From: Glaciecola blandensis
GTDB taxonomy: Bacteria; Pseudomonadota; Gammaproteobacteria; Enterobacterales; Alteromonadaceae
Assembly: GCF_031846165.1 (NCBI RefSeq)
Contig: NZ_JAVRIE010000003.1
Coordinates: 310,001 to 374,000, forward strand
DNA length: 64,000 bases
Direction: 5' to 3'
This document shows positions 36,940 through 47,230 of the stretch, one piece after another. Each line of letters starts with the position of its first letter. Position 1 is the first letter of the stretch. Made by a program: the position numbers and the translations under genes. The notes beneath the pieces are model-generated. The model was not told the DNA's origin, made no database searches, and worked only from the letters and a program-made list of their open reading frames with translations.

Positions 36940-39900
36940 TTAGAAAGTGTAACCAAAGCTGATATAACCTGTACGACCAAGCGTATCATAGCCTACACCA
37001 AGAGGGATGTTTCTGGTAGCAAATACACCAGCAGTATCCACTTTAGGTGGAGCATCATTGAATACGTTTTGTACACCTACAGTTACAGTCAAATCGTCCA
37101 TTGAGTAGCTCAAAGAAGCATTGTGAACTGTGTAGTTGTCAGTGTAGTAAACCGCACGACATGATACGTTTGCGATACCATTACAAGGTGGATTATCGTC
37201 TTCAAATGTGGGTGGCTCATCTGCTTGACCCGCATCTATGTAACGTGTAAACCAGTTAAATCTAAAGTCACTATATGCAAGTGACAATCGAGCACTACCT
37301 CTCCATTCAGGGAAAGCAGGTTCACCTTTGTTATCATCGAACGTTTCGAAGATTTGGAATTCAGCAGACTTCAACTTCGTACCGATAATGTCTAAAGTCA
37401 CGTCTAGTTCTTGGTCACCAACAACAAATGCTTGATTATAGAAAATGTTATAGTCAGTACCTTCAGAGCCTTCTAGGCCGATATTGATGAAACGTGAATC
37501 TACGTTGTCAATCAAACCATCATCGCCACGCTCTAGGAACGCACAGAAACCACTGTCACCATTTGGCTGATCGATATTGTCATAACATTGAGCAGCAACG
37601 AAGCTAGCAGAAGGTTCAGCAACACCGTTTTCGATATCAATGTCATATCGGGTTACAGATAGTGTTAAGTCAAACGCATCTGTGAACGGCTGTTCGATAA
37701 CGAAACCGTAAGTGGTAGATGTTGACGTTTCTGGATTAAGGTTCTGAGTACCACCAGTGGTGATTTCAGATTGGTAACCACTACCTGAACCTAGCACGTT
37801 AATACCGAGAGAGGTTGGGTCAAGGTTATTTGCACGACAAGCGTCTAATACACGTGTTTCACGAGTATCTAAAGCAGCGTCATAAGTGTTGCCAGCTGAA
37901 GGGTCTGTGATGTTACCAACACGAGCTGCCTCTGGGACTACACATGGATCAAATACTGTGCCGAAACCAGATGTACCATTCAAGAAACGCTCACGAAGGT
38001 TAGGTGCACGATATGATGTACCACGAGTACCACGAATAGTTAACCATTCGTTTGGACGGTAGATACCTTTTAAGCTCCAAATCTGTTCAGCACTGTAGAA
38101 ACTTTCTTCTGTAATACGACCAGCGGCAGTAACAGTCAATTCTTCAGCATATTCCTGACCACGTAGAAGTGGGAATTCAGTTTCGAAGAATACTTCACGA
38201 ATAATACGAGAACCATCTGCGCCTTGATCTGAGAAGAAACCTGCTAGTAAGCCGTCAGCTGCTACATCATTAGCGTCAGTGATGATCTCATCTTTACGCC
38301 ATTCAGCACCAACAACTAATGGAACAGTTTGGTCATTCCAAGGTAAGTTAAATAAATCACCTGTTATGAAACCACCAAATACAGTTTGTTTAACTTCAGT
38401 TTCAATGATTCTGTCAATGAATAAGAAGTCGCGTTCTGCCTGAGTTGCGAAATCACCAGCGCCAAGTTGATATAGTGTAGGAGATAATAAATCAACAACC
38501 ACACAATCAGTACCACAAGTAATTGAACCGTCAGCGTTACGCACCGCGTTATTCAATGATTGATCAATACGTGCTTGGCTAATACCAGAGATGGTGTTTT
38601 TACCGTCTGAAGCACTGTGAGTTGCAGATACCTCATAAGTCCAGTTGCCTTCACCGAAGCCGTCTAGAAGACCAATGTTACCATTCAAGCCAGCAGCTAA
38701 GCGGAATTGACTCACATCAACTTCACTGTTTTCTCTGTCGCCTCTAACACTGATAATCGGTTGAATATCAAGTCTAGTGTCACCAAAGAAAGCGTCTAAG
38801 CCGGTAGTAGCGTAACAGTTGTTACCATTGATTGGGTCAGTACCACAAATATTTAGTGGGTGATCTGCAGGGATAATACCTTGGAAGAATTGAGCACCGT
38901 TATTGAAAACATCAGATGCACGCTGTGCATATAAGGCTTCATAGTAGAAACGAGTGTCATTTTCGTCATTAAACAAGTAATCACCATTAGCAAACAAACT
39001 GAAACGTTTGTTTGGGCTTAACCAATCTGATTGGTTAACATAGTCAGACGCACTTGCGTTGTAGAATGGGTCTTGGAAATCGACATCACGGAGGCCGTCA
39101 CCGTCGCCATCATAAATACCTGCGTCAGGGATACCGTCGCCATTCGTATCAGCAGCAAACAAGCCATTGATGAATGGAACGTTACCTAAACTACTACCTG
39201 AGTCAGAGAAGTTAGGAATACCGATGTTAGTGAAACCTTCAGTGTAATAAACCGAACCAAAGAAACCTAAAGATACACGGTTAATGAGTGAACTTAACTT
39301 ACAGTTTTGTGGTGGATTGATGTTTGGACCAATACCTCTGTACTGCGTGTAGATGTTGCCGTCATTACCTTCGTGGTAATATTCGTTACAGTCGCTAGCG
39401 AAAGCACTGTCTGCGTAAGTTTGTGTTTTACGCTCGAAATATTCAGCAGCAACGTTGAATGAGTAGTTGTCGCCAGACGCGCCGTACATTGCGGAGAAAG
39501 TAGTTTCTTCACCGCCAGAGGCTTGTGGATTTGAGAAGCTACCTTGGAAGTCAAAGCCTTCAACGTTTGAACGTAAAATAACGTTCGCAACACCAGCGAT
39601 TGCGTCTGAACCATAAACTGTTGACGCGCCATCGAACAAGTTTTCGATACGGTCAATGATAACTGATGGAATAAGGTTCAAATCTGGAGAAGATGGCGCG
39701 CCACCAACACCAGCAGGAGCCATACGGCGACCGTTGATCAATACTAGAGTACGGTCAGCACCTAGACCACGAAAACCGATAGTTGACGCACCTGGACCAT
39801 TATCAAGTACGAAACCACCAAAGGTGTTATCGATTTGAAGACCAGATACTTGTGAGGTTGTTTGCAGCATTTCTGTCGCGTCAAACAAACCTAATTCACG

Positions 39901-40131
39901 TGAGATCTCACCACTAACCACTTGGATAGGTGATGCATTTGAAAATTCATCTCTTTTAATACGTGAACCGGTGACTGAAATTCTTTCTACGACTTCAGCA
40001 ACTTCTTCCTCTTCTTCTTCAAGAAGGTCGTCTGTTTCCTGTGCGTATAGGTTGGGCGCTGCTAAGCATCCAAGGGCGACTAACACCGCCATTGATACTT
40101 TATGCAACTTAGTATCGTTGCTTTGATTCAT
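36940..40131 (-). CDS. TonB-dependent outer-membrane receptor
   Basis: A 1063-residue energised outer-membrane transporter. It has a signal peptide (to about residue 30, NLYAQ), a run of Glu, the TonB box/plug start ERISVTGSRIKR, and a plug with FRGLGADRTLVLINGRRM and YGSDAIAGVANVIL. The 22-strand barrel ends in an aromatic residue (ISFGYTF). A loop near residues 325-347 holds DTNGDGIPD and DGDGDGLRD, like calcium-binding thrombospondin type-3 repeats. The many Asp/Asn/Gly-rich insertions suit a receptor for large organic ligands (peptides or sugars) more than simple siderophores; the substrate is not determinable. The next gene on the strand is an S9 peptidase, favouring peptides. Confidence 0.95.
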   Translation of the reverse strand: MNQSNDTKLHKVSMAVLVALGCLAAPNLYAQETDDLLEEEEEEVAEVVERISVTGSRIKRDEFSNASPIQVVSGEISRELGLFDATEMLQTTSQVSGLQIDNTFGGFVLDNGPGASTIGFRGLGADRTLVLINGRRMAPAGVGGAPSSPDLNLIPSVIIDRIENLFDGASTVYGSDAIAGVANVILRSNVEGFDFQGSFSNPQASGGEETTFSAMYGASGDNYSFNVAAEYFERKTQTYADSAFASDCNEYYHEGNDGNIYTQYRGIGPNINPPQNCKLSSLINRVSLGFFGSVYYTEGFTNIGIPNFSDSGSSLGNVPFINGLFAADTNGDGIPDAGIYDGDGDGLRDVDFQDPFYNASASDYVNQSDWLSPNKRFSLFANGDYLFNDENDTRFYYEALYAQRASDVFNNGAQFFQGIIPADHPLNICGTDPINGNNCYATTGLDAFFGDTRLDIQPIISVRGDRENSEVDVSQFRLAAGLNGNIGLLDGFGEGNWTYEVSATHSASDGKNTISGISQARIDQSLNNAVRNADGSITCGTDCVVVDLLSPTLYQLGAGDFATQAERDFLFIDRIIETEVKQTVFGGFITGDLFNLPWNDQTVPLVVGAEWRKDEIITDANDVAADGLLAGFFSDQGADGSRIIREVFFETEFPLLRGQEYAEELTVTAAGRITEESFYSAEQIWSLKGIYRPNEWLTIRGTRGTSYRAPNLRERFLNGTSGFGTVFDPCVVPEAARVGNITDPSAGNTYDAALDTRETRVLDACRANNLDPTSLGINVLGSGSGYQSEITTGGTQNLNPETSTSTTYGFVIEQPFTDAFDLTLSVTRYDIDIENGVAEPSASFVAAQCYDNIDQPNGDSGFCAFLERGDDGLIDNVDSRFINIGLEGSEGTDYNIFYNQAFVVGDQELDVTLDIIGTKLKSAEFQIFETFDDNKGEPAFPEWRGSARLSLAYSDFRFNWFTRYIDAGQADEPPTFEDDNPPCNGIANVSCRAVYYTDNYTVHNASLSYSMDDLTVTVGVQNVFNDAPPKVDTAGVFATRNIPLGVGYDTLGRTGYISFGYTF

Positions 40132-40504
40132 ATTGTTTCCCTGTTACCGCTTTATAGCGATTAGTATTATTGTTTTATCCAAAAAATATTTTTGGTCAAA
40201 ATGTGCAACTTTTTATTATGTCGGCTGGTCAATTATTACAACGCAGTGGTTTTGACCACTTTACTGTTGAACAAAACCAATAGATTAGCCAGTTGCTTTT
40301 TTCTGCACAACCTAATTTAATCAATGTACTAGAAACAGTCAAACATCTTACGTCATCAAAGTAGGCTCTTTTTTGAACGATTTTACGTATTTTTTTCTAC
40401 AATTATGTATGGTTTCTGAAAATCTAATAAAAAACAATGGCTTACTCTTTTGTTCTCTGGGTTGAAATGTTTACAAAATAGTTCAAAAAAAAAGAAAAAT
40501 TTAT
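40132..40504. other. AT-rich leader region of the TonB receptor gene
   Basis: About 370 bp between the receptor start and the terminator of the M13 gene. It is AT-rich. On the minus strand a TTGACC box followed 16 bp later by TAAAAC (plus about 40170-40200) is a possible promoter, but the match is weak. I see no open reading frame, riboswitch fold or clear operator. Confidence 0.4.
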
Positions 40505-40543
40505 AAAAAAGGCGAAATTTTTGACAACATTTCGCCTTTTTTT
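40505..40543. terminator. Bidirectional terminator downstream of the M13 peptidase gene
   Basis: GGCGAAAT (40511-40518) pairs with ATTTCGCC (40529-40536). It is flanked by six A on the left and seven T on the right, so it works in both directions. It ends the leftward M13 peptidase gene. Confidence 0.9.
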
Positions 40544-40561
40544 GACTTCAGTAATGAATTA

Positions 40562-42643
40562 TTACCAAATTTTGACTCGGTCCTCTGGCGCAAGGTACAA
40601 AGCGTCCCCCGGTTGCACATCGAATGCTTCATACCATGCATCGTGATTACGTGGCGCTTGAGCTCTATAACGTCCTGGCGCATGTGTACCTGCGCGAAGT
40701 TGATTAAGCATACTTTGCTCCGTTCGCTTCTCACGCCACACTTGCGCCCACGCTAAGAAGAAACGTTGGTCACCAGTCAGGCCATCAATGATGGGCGCTT
40801 CTTTTCCATTCAACGAAAGCTGATAAGCATGATAAGCCATTGCTAGGCCGCCCACATCACCAATGTTCTCACCAAGGCTATTTCGGCCATTTACAAAGTT
40901 ACCCTCGATCGGTTCATACTGACTATATTGCTCGGCTAGCATATCGGCTTTTTTCTCAAACGCAGCGCGATCTTCTTCGGTCCACCAGTTTGTCTGGATC
41001 CCATTTGCGTCAGATTTAGATCCTTGATCATCAAAACCATGACCCATTTCATGCCCAATAACTGCGCCAATCGCTCCATAGTTCACGGCATCATCTGCAT
41101 TAGGATCAAAGAATGGTGCTTGTAAAATAGCAGCAGGGAATACGATTTCATTAAAAGAACTGTTGTAATATGCATTCACTCGTTGCGGTGCCATGCCCCA
41201 ACGCTCTCTATCGGTCTTTTGCATTTCACGCTCCACACTCTGAGCTTGGAAGAAGCGACGTAAACTTTTTACATTACCTAAAAGGTCATTATTTGATAGT
41301 GATAGACCTTCGAAGGACTGCCACTCATCGGGGTAACCAATTTTGGGTCTGAATGCCATGAGCTTTAATTTTGCGTTGACCTTCGTTTCTTCACCCATCC
41401 AGTCTAAGCCATCAATACGTTCGCCAAGCGCTTTGCGTAAGTTTTCAACCAATACAGCCATTTTTTCTTTAGAACTTTCTGGGAAGTACTTATCAACATA
41501 CACTTTACCAATCGCGAAACCCAATGAAGACGTGCCTGACATTTGAGATATCGCTCTTTTCCAGCGAGGGCGAGGCTCTTGTTGGCCGCTAAGCACTGTT
41601 CCATAAAATGAAAAATTCAGCGCATAGATATCTTCAGGCAGCATGCCTGCGTTTCGACTGATAGCGTGGTATGTCAGGTAGTCCTTCCATACCGCTAAGT
41701 CTTGTTCGTTGATCAAGGTGATCATATCTTTGACTGGCTCGGGTTGTGTCACATTCAGCGCAGGTACTTTGTAGCCAGATGATGCAAAAAAGGTATCCCA
41801 ATCAAAGCCCGGGTATTCTTTCAACAGCTCTGCTCGACTAATTTGATTCAGTGTGAGATCTCTATTTCTGCGTTTTTCTCTTGGCCATTGCGCCTCAGCA
41901 ATTTTGGTTTCAAGCGCGATAATTTGTTCAGCTTTGCTTTCTGCATCTTCGATATCTAAAAGTGCTAGGGTTTTAACGATATTGTCTTTGTAAGCGGCAA
42001 GGATTTTTTGAAACCGTTCTGTGTCTGTTAAGTAGTAGCTTCTATCGGGTAGGCCTAAACCGCCTACGCCAATTGACATTTGGTATTCATTTGGATCAAG
42101 ACGATTGAAACCAAGACCACCGCCAATTGGACTGATAGAGCCACTTAGCCATGCGTTACCAAATACAGATGTGAGATCAATTACACTATCAATATTATTG
42201 ATATCGTCTAATAGAGGTTGAATGGGTGTTAAGCCTTTCGCATTGATTGCGTCAACATCCATGTATGCATTATAAAAGTCTGCAATGAGTTGCTCTTCGG
42301 CGTTTAATTCATTGGCTTTGCTAATGTCATCGATAATTTGTTTAACACGCTCTTCACTGCGATCAGCCAATACACTAAATGCACCGTAACGGGTCTTATC
42401 GGAAGGCATTTCGAAATTGTCATACCATGTGCCACTCGCGTACATGAAGAAATCATCCCCAGGCTTCACGTCTAGGTTTCTTGCGTCGAGTTGTATACCG
42501 AAGCTACCTAGTTCTGGTTGACCTTTTGCGATGGCTTGCTCAAGCTTATCGTTAACCGTTTTCTCGCTTGCTTTTTCAGTTTGAGCACATGCACTGATAA
42601 ACAAAGCGCTGGTGACTGCTAATGTGATTAAAGACTTCTTCAT
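40562..42643 (-). CDS. M13-family zinc metallopeptidase, lipoprotein (neprilysin-like)
   Basis: A 693-residue endopeptidase of the neprilysin/PepO group. It starts with a lipoprotein signal (LFISAC lipobox, Cys about residue 19), so it is anchored to a membrane on the periplasmic side or outside. The N-terminal M13 domain carries the DFFMYASGTWYDN pattern. The catalytic C-terminal domain has zinc motif HEMGH (in VIGHEMGHGFDDQG), substrate-binding NAYYNSSFNEIVFPA and third ligand in ENIGDVGG. It ends in the family's usual basic-aromatic tail (RVKIW). It belongs with the S9 peptidase and TonB receptor as peptide-degrading machinery. Confidence 0.95.
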   Translation of the reverse strand: MKKSLITLAVTSALFISACAQTEKASEKTVNDKLEQAIAKGQPELGSFGIQLDARNLDVKPGDDFFMYASGTWYDNFEMPSDKTRYGAFSVLADRSEERVKQIIDDISKANELNAEEQLIADFYNAYMDVDAINAKGLTPIQPLLDDINNIDSVIDLTSVFGNAWLSGSISPIGGGLGFNRLDPNEYQMSIGVGGLGLPDRSYYLTDTERFQKILAAYKDNIVKTLALLDIEDAESKAEQIIALETKIAEAQWPREKRRNRDLTLNQISRAELLKEYPGFDWDTFFASSGYKVPALNVTQPEPVKDMITLINEQDLAVWKDYLTYHAISRNAGMLPEDIYALNFSFYGTVLSGQQEPRPRWKRAISQMSGTSSLGFAIGKVYVDKYFPESSKEKMAVLVENLRKALGERIDGLDWMGEETKVNAKLKLMAFRPKIGYPDEWQSFEGLSLSNNDLLGNVKSLRRFFQAQSVEREMQKTDRERWGMAPQRVNAYYNSSFNEIVFPAAILQAPFFDPNADDAVNYGAIGAVIGHEMGHGFDDQGSKSDANGIQTNWWTEEDRAAFEKKADMLAEQYSQYEPIEGNFVNGRNSLGENIGDVGGLAMAYHAYQLSLNGKEAPIIDGLTGDQRFFLAWAQVWREKRTEQSMLNQLRAGTHAPGRYRAQAPRNHDAWYEAFDVQPGDALYLAPEDRVKIW

Positions 42644-42772
42644 GTTTTTCCTATGTCGTTTTATTTTTATTTGTTTTCTAAAAAGCGTGACCGATACGAA
42701 CGAATATGTCTTTTTCGTATTGGCTAATTTATTGCGTATATTATTAGAACATTTTCATTCCAAGTAAAAGCT

Positions 42773-43933
42773 TTAGTCCTGTTTAAATGGCAATACACTA
42801 TCAGCTTGGTGTTTATACTGTTGTACACCGAGTGTTTCTCTTTCGAGAAAATCAGCTACAGCAGACCGAAAGTCTGGATGTTGTAAGTAGTGATTTGAGT
42901 AGCAATAACTTGGCCTGAAACCCCGAAGTATTTTATGTTCCCCTTGTGTACCAGGATTAAACGTCTGTATCTTATTTTGAATACAAAACTCAATACCTTG
43001 GTAGTAACAGCATTCAAAGTGTAAACCAGACAATTCCTTTAATGCGCCCCAGTAGCGACCACATAAGAGTTGTTCGTTATAAAAAAACAAAGCAGATGCA
43101 ATACAGTTGTCGTCTTCAAAAGCCATGACGATCATGAGGCTTTGGCGCATATGCTTTTGCAGATAAGTGAAAAATTCACGATTCAAATAGCCGGTGTGTC
43201 CACTTCTTTTGAGGTAAGTTTGTTGATAGCATAAATAAAAATCGTCGAGTACACTTTCTGTAATGTCTTCACCACAAAGTTGCTTAATTTCTAAGTTGTC
43301 TTGTTGGAGTTTTGCTCTTTCTTTTTTAATTGAACGACGTTTCCGTGATGTCATTTCATCTAAAAAGTCGTCAAAGTCTCTGTAAGCATTGTTCTGCCAA
43401 ACAAATTGCACACTAATGCGAGGCATGATGCCGAAAGGCTCGAGTTGTTTACTATCTTTTTCTGGTAAAAACAAAGTATGAAATGAAGAGGCAGTTGCTT
43501 GTTGTACGATATCTTCAACGTGCTTGCCAATGAACGCATAGATTTCATCAGACTTAATGTTAGTGTCTTGACGTAAAAGCAGTCTGCTACCAGTGACAGG
43601 GGTAAATGGTATACAGCAAACAAGTTTGGGATAATACGGTATTTGATGGTGTTGATAGGCATTTGCCCACGCATGGTCAAATACATACTCACCATAGGAG
43701 TGAGTTTTCAAATAACAGGGTAAGAAAGCTAGCAGCTTTTCTTTCTCGAAAACAGCGATGTGTTGACTGATCCATCCCGTGCCTTGTCCAACGCATTTGC
43801 TTTGTTCCAAACCCTTCAGAAAATGAAGGCTCAAAAATGGTGTACAAAAGTCAGGTTTGTCATCGATAAGTTGTTGCCAAAGCGCTGGCGCTATATCATC
43901 AACGCTGACGATAAATTTCCACGATAAATCCAT
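42773..43933 (-). CDS. DUF482 / FemAB-like GNAT family protein
   Basis: A 386-residue cytoplasmic protein with the 'peptidogalycan biosynthesis' (DUF482) pattern: conserved HAWANAY near residue 85, YYPKLVCCIPFTPVTGSRLL (about 100-118), SVQFVWQN, MTSRKRRSIKKER near 195, and a C-terminal FNPGTQGEHKILRGFRP. The fold is that of acyl/aminoacyl transferases (GNAT or FemAB). Its true substrate is unknown in spite of the name. It starts divergently from recX 23 bp away, and is the first of a leftward group with the M13 peptidase. Confidence 0.85.
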   Translation of the reverse strand: MDLSWKFIVSVDDIAPALWQQLIDDKPDFCTPFLSLHFLKGLEQSKCVGQGTGWISQHIAVFEKEKLLAFLPCYLKTHSYGEYVFDHAWANAYQHHQIPYYPKLVCCIPFTPVTGSRLLLRQDTNIKSDEIYAFIGKHVEDIVQQATASSFHTLFLPEKDSKQLEPFGIMPRISVQFVWQNNAYRDFDDFLDEMTSRKRRSIKKERAKLQQDNLEIKQLCGEDITESVLDDFYLCYQQTYLKRSGHTGYLNREFFTYLQKHMRQSLMIVMAFEDDNCIASALFFYNEQLLCGRYWGALKELSGLHFECCYYQGIEFCIQNKIQTFNPGTQGEHKILRGFRPSYCYSNHYLQHPDFRSAVADFLERETLGVQQYKHQADSVLPFKQD

Positions 43934-43956
43934 GAGATCGATAAATAAAGAAGGTA

Positions 43957-44412
43957 ATGTTGATAACTATGACAGATTCGCCAACAAAGATCATTCGCCA
44001 CAAAGTGACTCGATTGCTCGCTAGACGAGAACAAAGTCTACACGAGTTGCGCAAAAAACTGCTGGAATCCGTTGATGATAAAGCATTGATTGAGGAGGTA
44101 TTGGCACAGTTTAGCGCGAAAGACATTCAGAGCGACTTACGTTATGCCGAAGCAGTTGTAAGAGGAGCATACCGCAAAGGAAAAGGGCCTTCATTTATCG
44201 AGCGAAGTCTGGCAGAACATGATATTGAGTATTCACTTGTCGCGACGCTCATTGCGAGTGACGATTTTGACTGGTTTGAACTTGCTCGTGCTGTCAAAGT
44301 TAAAAAGTATGGCGAAGAAGCGCCAGAAGATTGGCAAGCGAAACAAAAACAGATGCGATTTTTGCAATATCGCGGATTTTATCAAGACCAAATAAACTAC
44401 GCCTTTGAATAG
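43957..44412 (+). CDS. recX: RecA regulator RecX
   Basis: RecX binds along RecA filaments and limits their activity. The 151-residue, basic, all-helical protein shows the three tandem three-helix repeats of the family (RLLARREQSLHELRKKL; RYAEAVVRGAYRKGKGP; KQMRFLQYRGF). recA, usually just upstream, is absent here: the neighbour is a divergent DUF482 gene. Downstream alaS and csrA keep the ancestral order. The start is uncertain: ATG 43957 has AAGG only two bases before it; ATG 43969 is the alternative. Confidence 0.9.
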   Translation: MLITMTDSPTKIIRHKVTRLLARREQSLHELRKKLLESVDDKALIEEVLAQFSAKDIQSDLRYAEAVVRGAYRKGKGPSFIERSLAEHDIEYSLVATLIASDDFDWFELARAVKVKKYGEEAPEDWQAKQKQMRFLQYRGFYQDQINYAFE

Positions 44413-44448
44413 GCTTAACAAAGCAAGTGCTTACATGATATCTTTCGG

Positions 44449-44454
44449 TATAAT
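44449..44454 (+). promoter_or_regulatory. -10 box before alaS
   Basis: A perfect TATAAT about 60 bp upstream of the alaS ATG. No good -35 lies at the right distance and it lacks an extended -10, so this is a tentative promoter. Confidence 0.4.
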
Positions 44455-44514
44455 TAAACAACGCTTATCGAATGATAAATAATTTGTAATCCTCTGACCG
44501 CATTAGGAACATTA

Positions 44515-47106
44515 ATGACACGCTCTACCGCTGATATTCGACGCACTTTCCTGCAATATTTTCAACAACACAAGCACCAAATCGTTTCTAGTTCATCCTT
44601 GGTTCCGCATGACGATCCTACTTTGTTGTTTACGAATGCGGGTATGAACCAGTTTAAAGACGTATTTCTAGGTGCTGAACAGCGAAACTATACCAGAGCA
44701 GTCTCGTCGCAACGTTGCGTTAGAGCCGGCGGTAAACATAATGATCTCGAGAATGTCGGGTACACCGCGCGTCATCATACATTTTTTGAAATGCTCGGTA
44801 ATTTTAGCTTTGGAGACTACTTTAAGGAACAAGCGATTAGTTTTGCATGGAATTTCTTAACAGAAGAACTTGGCTTACCCAAAGAAAAGCTATTAGTCAC
44901 TATTTATCATGAAGACGACGAAGCGTTTGATATTTGGGAAAAGAAAATCGGCATACCAGCTGACAGGATTATTCGAATCGCAACATCTGACAACTTTTGG
45001 TCAATGGGTGATACCGGGCCATGTGGACCCTGTTCAGAGATTTTCTATGATCATGGAGAGCACATTTGGGGCGGACGCCCAGGCACGCCGGAAGAAGATG
45101 GAGACCGATTCATTGAAATCTGGAATTTGGTATTCATGCAGTTTAACCGCCAAGCTAACGGTGACATGTTACCGTTGCCTAAGCCGTCTATCGATACTGG
45201 CATGGGTTTGGAGCGTATTTCTGCGATTCTGCAAAATGTGCACAGTAACTATGAGATTGATTTATTCCAAAGCCTGATTAAGTCTGCAGCAAAAATTGTG
45301 GGGACCGAAGATTTAGAGAACAAATCGCTGCGAGTGATTGCGGATCATATTCGCTCTTGTAGTTTCCTGATTTGTGATGGTGTAATGCCATCAAATGAAG
45401 GACGTGGTTACGTGTTGCGACGCATCATTCGTCGTGCAGTGCGTCATGGTTACAAGATGGGTGCAGACGACATTTTCTTCTACAAGTTAGTCGCAACATT
45501 AGTGAGCGAAATGGGAGAAGCATACCCAGAGCTTGCGCAACAACAAGCCGTCGTTGAAAAGGTATTGAAAGTCGAGGAAGAGCAGTTCTCGAAAACATTG
45601 TCCCGCGGTATGGTTATTTTAAATGAGGCGCTCGCTGAATTAAGTGAGAAGCAAGTGCCTGGAGATGTTGTTTTCAAACTATATGATACTTATGGCTTTC
45701 CTGCTGACCTTACCGCAGATGTTGCGCGTGAGCAGGGCTTTACCATTGATGAAGCGGGTTTTGAAAAAGCGATGGCCGGACAAAAAGCCTTATCGCAGTC
45801 CGCTAGCAAGTTCGGCGCTGACTATGCCAATGTCTTGAGTTTAGAGCATACTACTGATTTTACCGGGTACACTGAACTTAGCGGTACAGCCACAGTGGTT
45901 GATATCATTATTGATAATCAGCAGGTGGCATCAGGTAGTGGAGATGCCATGTTGGTTCTCGATTCAACCCCATTTTACGCAGAATCAGGTGGTCAGGTCG
46001 GCGACACGGGTCACATGACTGCGGCGAATGCTCAAATAAAAGTGACTGATACCGTCAAAGTAGGAAATGCTTTTGGCCATCGTGTGACCATTGATGGTGA
46101 AGTGAAAGTGGGTGACAAAGTAGATTTGAGCGTCGATCGTGCTCGTCGTGACCGCATCAAAGGGAATCACAGTGCTACTCATTTATTGCACGCTGCCTTA
46201 CGCCAAGAACTCGGGGACCACGTCACTCAAAAGGGTTCATTGGTCGATGCAGAAAAACTACGCTTTGACTTTTCACACTTCGAATCAATTAGCGCTAAAC
46301 AGTTAAAGAACGTGGAAGATCTAGTAAATGCTGAAATTCGTTTGAATAATCAATTAAGCACCAAGCTGATGGACTTAGATGAAGCGAAAGCGTCCGGCGC
46401 AATGGCTTTATTCGGAGAGAAGTACGATGAAAAGGTGAGAGTGGTGCAAATGGGGCCGTTTTCTACTGAATTGTGTGGAGGCACGCACGTGAGCCGCACA
46501 GGCGACATTGGTTTGTTCAAAATTACCTCTGAAGGAGGTATAGCTGCAGGTGTAAGACGAATTGAGGCGACGACAGGACAGAGTGCACAAGACTTCGTTA
46601 GCGATGAGTCCGACAAATTATTTAAGATTGCTAGTTTAGTTAAAGCCGATAAAGCCTCTGCTGCAGAAAAAGTATCAGCAGCCTTACAACATATAAAAGT
46701 GCTTGAAAAAGAAATAGCTCAGTTTAAAGACTCGATGGCGGGTCAAAAAAGTAAAGATTTGATTTCTAATGTTCAGGACGTGAATGGCGTAAAACTGTTA
46801 GTCGCCAGACTAGAGGGTGTCGAAGCCAAAGCGTTGCGCGGGATGGTAGATGACCTCAAAAATCAAATGCAGTCAGGTGTGGTTGCATTAGGTATAGCAA
46901 ATGACGGCAAAGTCAGCTTGATAACTGGCGTTACAAAAGACTTGGTGTCTCGTTTTAAAGCTGGAGAACTTGTGAATCATATGGCTGCTCAAGTTGGTGG
47001 CAAAGGTGGTGGTCGACCTGATATGGCTCAGGCCGGAGGCTCACAACCAGAAAACTTACAAGAAGCTTTAGATTCAGTGAAAATTTGGCTCGAAAATAGC
47101 ATGTAA
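44515..47106 (+). CDS. alaS: Alanyl-tRNA synthetase
   Basis: Charges tRNA-Ala and clears mischarged Ser/Gly. The 863-residue product has the class II core at the N-terminus (LLFTNAGMNQFKDVFLG; GDTGPCGPCSEIFYD), the tRNA-recognition domain, the editing domain with zinc-type motif HSATHLLHAAL (about 560) and CGGTHVSRTGDIG (about 660), and the C-Ala domain ending with the Gly-rich GGKGGGRPDMAQAGG. Normal length and complete. The aspartokinase gene often found between alaS and csrA in relatives is not present. Confidence 0.97.
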   Translation: MTRSTADIRRTFLQYFQQHKHQIVSSSSLVPHDDPTLLFTNAGMNQFKDVFLGAEQRNYTRAVSSQRCVRAGGKHNDLENVGYTARHHTFFEMLGNFSFGDYFKEQAISFAWNFLTEELGLPKEKLLVTIYHEDDEAFDIWEKKIGIPADRIIRIATSDNFWSMGDTGPCGPCSEIFYDHGEHIWGGRPGTPEEDGDRFIEIWNLVFMQFNRQANGDMLPLPKPSIDTGMGLERISAILQNVHSNYEIDLFQSLIKSAAKIVGTEDLENKSLRVIADHIRSCSFLICDGVMPSNEGRGYVLRRIIRRAVRHGYKMGADDIFFYKLVATLVSEMGEAYPELAQQQAVVEKVLKVEEEQFSKTLSRGMVILNEALAELSEKQVPGDVVFKLYDTYGFPADLTADVAREQGFTIDEAGFEKAMAGQKALSQSASKFGADYANVLSLEHTTDFTGYTELSGTATVVDIIIDNQQVASGSGDAMLVLDSTPFYAESGGQVGDTGHMTAANAQIKVTDTVKVGNAFGHRVTIDGEVKVGDKVDLSVDRARRDRIKGNHSATHLLHAALRQELGDHVTQKGSLVDAEKLRFDFSHFESISAKQLKNVEDLVNAEIRLNNQLSTKLMDLDEAKASGAMALFGEKYDEKVRVVQMGPFSTELCGGTHVSRTGDIGLFKITSEGGIAAGVRRIEATTGQSAQDFVSDESDKLFKIASLVKADKASAAEKVSAALQHIKVLEKEIAQFKDSMAGQKSKDLISNVQDVNGVKLLVARLEGVEAKALRGMVDDLKNQMQSGVVALGIANDGKVSLITGVTKDLVSRFKAGELVNHMAAQVGGKGGGRPDMAQAGGSQPENLQEALDSVKIWLENSM

Positions 47107-47200
47107 AAATTGCAGCTTAAAAATGTGAGAGAAATGAGCGAGATAAATTGCAGCTGCAGGATGTTTGTAGATTTCTTGAGCAAAAAAAAATAGATTTCTC

Positions 47201-47230
47201 TTGGCTAAAATCGAGTTTTTAACGTATATT
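47201..47230 (+). promoter_or_regulatory. Sigma-70 promoter of csrA
   Basis: -35 TTGGCT (47201-47206), 18-bp spacer, -10 TATATT (47225-47230), about 115 bp before csrA. The reasonable match and position after alaS suggest csrA is transcribed separately. Confidence 0.55.
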
